The notes under the pieces: model-generated
What the model was told of the DNA's origin: nothing
The model's database searches: none
What the model saw: the letters and a program-made list of their open reading frames with translations, nothing else
Origin: Sipunculus nudus
Lineage: Eukaryota > Annelida > Sipuncula > Golfingiida > Sipunculidae
Direction of reading: 5' to 3'
Assembly (NCBI GenBank): GCA_026874595.1
Contig: CM049308.1
Span: 93,547,624 to 93,611,623, forward strand
Length of the DNA stretch: 64,000 bases
Part shown: positions 60,526 through 64,000 of the stretch, piece by piece
Position numbering within the stretch: the first letter of the stretch is position 1
Layout: every line of letters begins with the position of its first letter
Made by a program: the position numbers and the translations under genes

Positions 60526-61246
60526 TTTCTCAAAGTGGTAAAGTTTATGACATTTTCGGCATTCTTTGCCTTTAGCTGTGCACTTGTGGCTAAATGTATT
60601 ATGAGCGTTTGAACCACATTCTTAGCTGCTTGTAGGTCTGCGGTCTGTGACCCTGATGGTAGCTAGCTGGTTGTTTGAAAACCCCTGATACAGCAGATCT
60701 GTCATTAAGTTTAAATCTGTGAATGCTTGTGGTAGCGTCAGCAGTTTCAGTTTCAAGTTTCCGAGCCTCAGATATAGCACCATCTATCTGCGTAGCTAGA
60801 ACTAATGCACGCTCTAGGGTCAAGGAATCAGGCTCCATCAAGAGTCTTTCAGGCACACGTGGAATGTTCGTTTTCTCAATCAACTGATCCCTGATTAGTT
60901 CATCTGTCATAGTTCCAATTTTACACGTAGAAGACAGTTCTTTAAGCGTAGCAACATAAGATAACATGTTTTCACCAGGTAACTGGGCTCGTTGCCGGAA
61001 TCGGTAACGTTCCATGATTACTGATTTTTTTAGGGCCGAAATGAGATTCGAGCGTACTAACTGCTTCCTGGTACGTCTCTGAAGTCCCAAGTGAATGAAA
61101 TATCCTTTGTCCTTCCGTGCCAAGGCAATGGAGAAGGACTGCGCGTTTACGAACGTGGGCAATGTCTCAATGATCAAGGCCCTTGGCAACCATGTACGTA
61201 TTGAAGGAGTTGTACCAACGTGACCATGGTATCGTGGGACTGTCAA
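60515..61246 (-). pseudogene. Gypsy gag remnant with zinc knuckle
   Basis: The open part (60599-61246, 215 codons) is a capsid-like helical region (YRFRQRAQLPGENMLSYVA, 'LRE'-like helices). After a frameshift a CX2CX4HX4C zinc knuckle (CRKCHKLYHFEKMC) is read near 60520-60565 in the frame of the protease. A second, degenerate knuckle precedes it. Gag packages the element's RNA. Confidence 0.75.
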
Positions 61247-61279
61247 AGAATGGCTGGAGAGGTGGGTGGTGAGACTCGG

Positions 61280-61294
61280 CCATCTTCGTCGCCA
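61280..61294 (-). promoter_or_regulatory. Primer-binding site of the Gypsy element
   Basis: Minus-strand TGGCGACGAAGATGG begins four bases after the LTR end. It starts with the TGG complementary to the CCA end of a tRNA primer. Confidence 0.55.
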
Positions 61295-61298
61295 GATT

Positions 61299-61475
61299 TG
61301 TTGTGTTCGTGTTTGTAAATGACTGACAACACGACTGAGTAACCTAACAATTTTTACTGATTGCTCTAGATGGCGGCAAACTCGTGCCGTTCATATCACG
61401 TGACTCGGTGTATCATGTGACCATGTAAGTTTGACCATGTGACTTTTAAATATTGAATATGAATCATACACAACA
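61299..61475 (-). repeat. Candidate 5' LTR of the Gypsy element, 177 bp
   Basis: Ends are TGTTGTG and CACAACA, a perfect 7-bp inverted pair with the required TG..CA. On the minus strand it contains an AT-rich TATA-like stretch (ATTCAATATTTAAAAG). It is followed after four bases by the primer-binding-like TGGCGACGAAGATGG. A 177-bp LTR is short but fits the Mag group. With only one LTR present the limits rest on the inverted ends and the primer site. Confidence 0.6.
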
Positions 61476-61544
61476 ATACGGGGAATCAAAGGGAGGGATT
61501 TTGCAGTTTTCAACAAGAATCTATCCACTATTCCATCAGAATAC

Positions 61545-61564
61545 GGGGGGGGGGGGGGGGGGGG
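61545..61564. repeat. Poly-G tract
   Basis: About 20 consecutive G just upstream of the Gypsy LTR. Confidence 0.9.
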
Positions 61565-61683
61565 TTGATACGTATACTTAAAAAAAGGGGGCACGTATTC
61601 ACACCCAAAGGGCTGAAATCGCGTCAGAATACATTTTCATCGTAATATATATACCTTGACAAACCATATATATCATGTTTATA

Positions 61684-61702
61684 TAGGGATTCAAGCGCCT
61701 GT
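61684..61702. mobile_element. Terminal fragment of the 5685-type MITE
   Basis: 'tagggattcaagcgcctgtg' is the right terminus of the family. The rest is not visible. Confidence 0.4.
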
Positions 61703-61871
61703 GGTGTAATAGCATTAGCTCCGGTGCTCTCTTACTACGCTACTCCACGTATGCTGAGTACGTACGCCGAATATAATGCAGTAAGTGGTGTACGTATAGA
61801 ACTGCGCAATTTATTTTCATGACACTTTCCTCCCGACTTTTGACTGAATCGGCTTTATAAAATGTATTTAT

Positions 61872-63384
61872 ATAGTTATAGTTATAGTTTATTTAGATCC
61901 AATTCAGTACAATATCAACTGGTACCAAAAAATAAAAAATATACATATGGTAATATGGAAATAAAAATACACAATTTGATAAAACCTGTGATACAATACT
62001 GAATAAAATCGAGGATTACACGAAAAAGTTAAAAAACTTGTTTCCATCGTGGTCCTCTATGAAATGATACAAGATACGGACGGAAAGAGAGTAAAAGAAT
62101 TATGTGTAAACTATAAAATAATAAATATTGCGACATATAACAAATCTAAAAAACTTATTCCATAGCACGAATATGAGATACTAATAAAATATAAAGTCGT
62201 TTATTTCGAGATCATGAATCTGGTTAAATAATACTTTTTTTACTTTTTTCTTAAAAACTGAAATTGATAGACTGTTGTTTGCTACATCTACCGGAAGATT
62301 ATTCCATAATTTAGCACCTGTTATACTATAGCTATGTTTACCATGGATACCATGATGAGGGATGATAAGGCTATGATGACTAGATCTAGTAACATGAGTA
62401 TGAACATTAGAGGTACATGTAAAACTATTACATAGATATGCAGGAGCCTCGCCATTCAGCGTTCTGTACACATGGTTAAGTTTGAGCTGATCGACTCTCT
62501 GTGCAACAGGTAGCCAGCCCAACTGATTAAAGTGTTCATAATACAAATGAGTTCTAGGATGCAAGTTGAGAACAAACCGAATTAATTTATTTTGGGATAT
62601 TTGCAACTTACATTTGGTAGATTGAGTTAAAGATGAGAACCAAAATGAACCTGAGTAGTCGTAATGACACTGAACTAGAGAAGATGATAACAATTTTCTG
62701 GTGTCTAGATCTAAGAATTTAGAATTTTGATATAAGAATTTTAACCTAGCATACACTTTGGCAAGAACCTTTCTTGCCATACTTTCCCCATCCAGAGACT
62801 GATCTAGTTCTGCACCAAGATACTTTACAGATGTACATTGCTTAATCTTTGTACCGTTACAGACAACATTAAGTGAAGGATTAGCTTTGACTTTATGTTT
62901 TGAACCAAACAACAATGACTCTGTTTTACCTAAATGTAACGAGAGACGGTTATCTACAAGCCAATCACTAACTGATGACAGCTCGTTACTCAGTTGATGT
63001 TCAAGTTCTGACAAGTTTTTACCTGACACTAATAGCACCGAATCATCTGCATATAATAATAAATTACACTTAACAGCGAGCTCCATATCATTCACATAAA
63101 CGAGGAATAATAGGGGCCCGAGAATGCACCCCTGTGGTACACCACACGTAATACATTCAAGACTAGATTTTACACCCGATAGCTCGACAAGTTGTTTACG
63201 ATCTGATAAATATGATTTGAACCATCTAACAGCAACATGAGATACACCCATAGCATATAGTTTATTCAACAAAATTTCATGATTTACCGTGTCAAACGCT
63301 TTTTGTAGGTCAAGTAACACCATACCAACATAGTTACCTTTATCAATTTCTAACCTTATGTAATCAGATAAGTTCAATCGCATT
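61872..63384 (-). mobile_element. 5'-truncated CR1/jockey-like LINE
   Basis: Minus-strand ORF 62181-63383 (about 400 residues) without stops contains the reverse-transcriptase blocks MVLLDLQKAFDTVNHEI, CGVPQGCILGPLLF, NLLLYADDSVLL (catalytic YADD), LSLHLGKTE and VKYLGAEL. It ends with a C-terminal region PVAQRVDQLKLNHVYRTL ... AKLWNNLP typical of CR1/jockey-type elements. The ATG at 63383 is probably flanking sequence: the RT lacks its N-terminal blocks, so truncation is near 63382. The 3' end has tandem ATAACT hexamers (about 61872-61892). The open frame suggests a fairly young insertion. Confidence 0.85.
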
Positions 63385-64000
63385 TAAACTGGGAAAGACT
63401 GGTATGTTACCTTGACTGTCGGCAATATTCCATCTATTGAAGTGATTGGCAACAGGAAGGAAATAATATTTAAAACCATTTATCTCGGATGCGTGGTTTT
63501 TGGTAACATGAGGACGCGCCAAAAAACAAAAGGCGCGATGTGGCGTGACACTGACTCCGGTGATAGCACTTTGTCTTATAATATAGTGATAGCCATATCA
63601 CTGTTGACTTTATATCTGCGTCACGTGTGCTAAGATTGGTGATCAGCTGTAATCATAATAAACGAATCGGGAAAATTTGCCTCTCTGTAAGGAAAAAAGT
63701 AGGCGTGACAAGTACGTTAAAAGAAAATATATAGAGCAGTTTCAATTTTATTAACACACTGTGACACAAAAATAGAAAATCATACAACAATCTCCTCCGG
63801 TCAATATGTCACGTACATGAACACATTATAGTGACGGGAAAATACATGGCGACAAACATGGAAACTACTCTGGTACCCGGCCTCTTAACAAGAGCGTCAA
63901 TTAAAGGCAGGCGTTTATTTTTCGTAGACATTGTTTTGACCTAGCCCAATTTAATCGGACTCAATATTATTAGGCCCTGCCATATAAAGAGTCCGATATC
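63385..64000. other. Right end of window, no gene seen
   Basis: No supported exon. Words near 63902-63925 ('aaaggcaggcgtttattttt') resemble the transposon-like word near 55195. Confidence 0.4.

Larger units (their letters stand above)
55270..61475 (-). mobile_element. Mag/SURL-like Gypsy LTR retrotransposon, decayed and interrupted
   Basis: Minus-strand order: LTR (61299-61475), primer-binding site, gag, protease, reverse transcriptase, RNase H, integrase, with the end of pol at 55333. An L1/Tx1-like LINE splits the integrase region. Several in-frame stops and frameshifts are visible, and no 3' LTR is found. The RT carries LIDD in place of the usual Y-x-DD. This substitution, with the TGGCGACGAAG-type primer site, suggests the Mag/SURL branch of Gypsy (Metaviridae), from memory of the group. 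It is not active by itself. Confidence 0.85.

Noticed and set aside
63381-63383. True start codon for the CR1-like reverse transcriptase
   Set aside because: The N-terminal RT blocks are missing; the ATG lies at the truncation point and is probably flanking DNA.

Overview
This is a eukaryotic, intron-rich, AT-rich window. It has spliceosomal GT-AG exons, tRNA-derived SINEs, LINEs, a Gypsy-class LTR element, hAT-like DNA transposons, MITE-like elements and many minisatellites. The repeat style (poly-C/poly-G tracts, TA runs, long divergent tandem arrays, Mag/SURL-like Gypsy, CR1-like LINE) suggests a marine lophotrochozoan, most likely a mollusc; the species cannot be told from the sequence. 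Most short ORFs are not genes. The real coding sequence lies in short exons that I located by splice signals and frame continuity, so every multi-exon model is inferred and needs RNA evidence.

Layout. 1-2.9 kb (+): the last two exons of an ankyrin-repeat protein, ending at 2687. 3-8.6 kb: non-coding, with a 170-bp MITE-like element at 5685-5854. 8.7-13.4 kb: a decayed segmental duplicate of the downstream gene, carrying a SINE (8812-9106) and a hAT-like insertion (10079-10991) that its sister copy lacks. 13.5-15.2 kb: a TIR-bounded element, a broken envelope-like ORF and a second TIR-bounded element. 15.8-15.9 kb: a perfect 106-bp palindrome. 16.7-20.4 kb (+): an intact two-exon gene for a 377-residue protein of unrecognised family, inside the second copy of the duplication (18.3-21.8 kb).

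22.9-43.9 kb: a run of unrelated tandem arrays (units about 45, 58, 33, 288, 150, 70 and 177 bp) lying in and between minus-strand genes. One gene begins at 36481 with a Ras-association/ubiquitin-like domain (ASPP- or RASSF-like) and continues to 33996 and perhaps to 24.6 kb. The other spans 51.2 to 39.5 kb and encodes an eight-pass membrane protein of the Fuseless family. In Drosophila, Fuseless is needed for presynaptic calcium-channel organisation. The acceptor of the last exon seen in this gene has been amplified with its flanks into nine 70-bp tandem copies. Its third exon carries what looks like one extra nucleotide.

44-55 kb: introns and intergenic sequence with dispersed repeats, including an inverted-orientation pair at 44.9 and 51.5 kb and a candidate solo LTR near 53 kb. 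55.3-61.5 kb (-): a decayed Mag/SURL-like Gypsy element interrupted by a 5'-truncated L1/Tx1-like LINE with an 11-bp target duplication. 61.9-63.4 kb (-): a 5'-truncated CR1/jockey-like LINE with an open reading frame. The transposons are independent insertions of different ages and do not form a pathway with the host genes.
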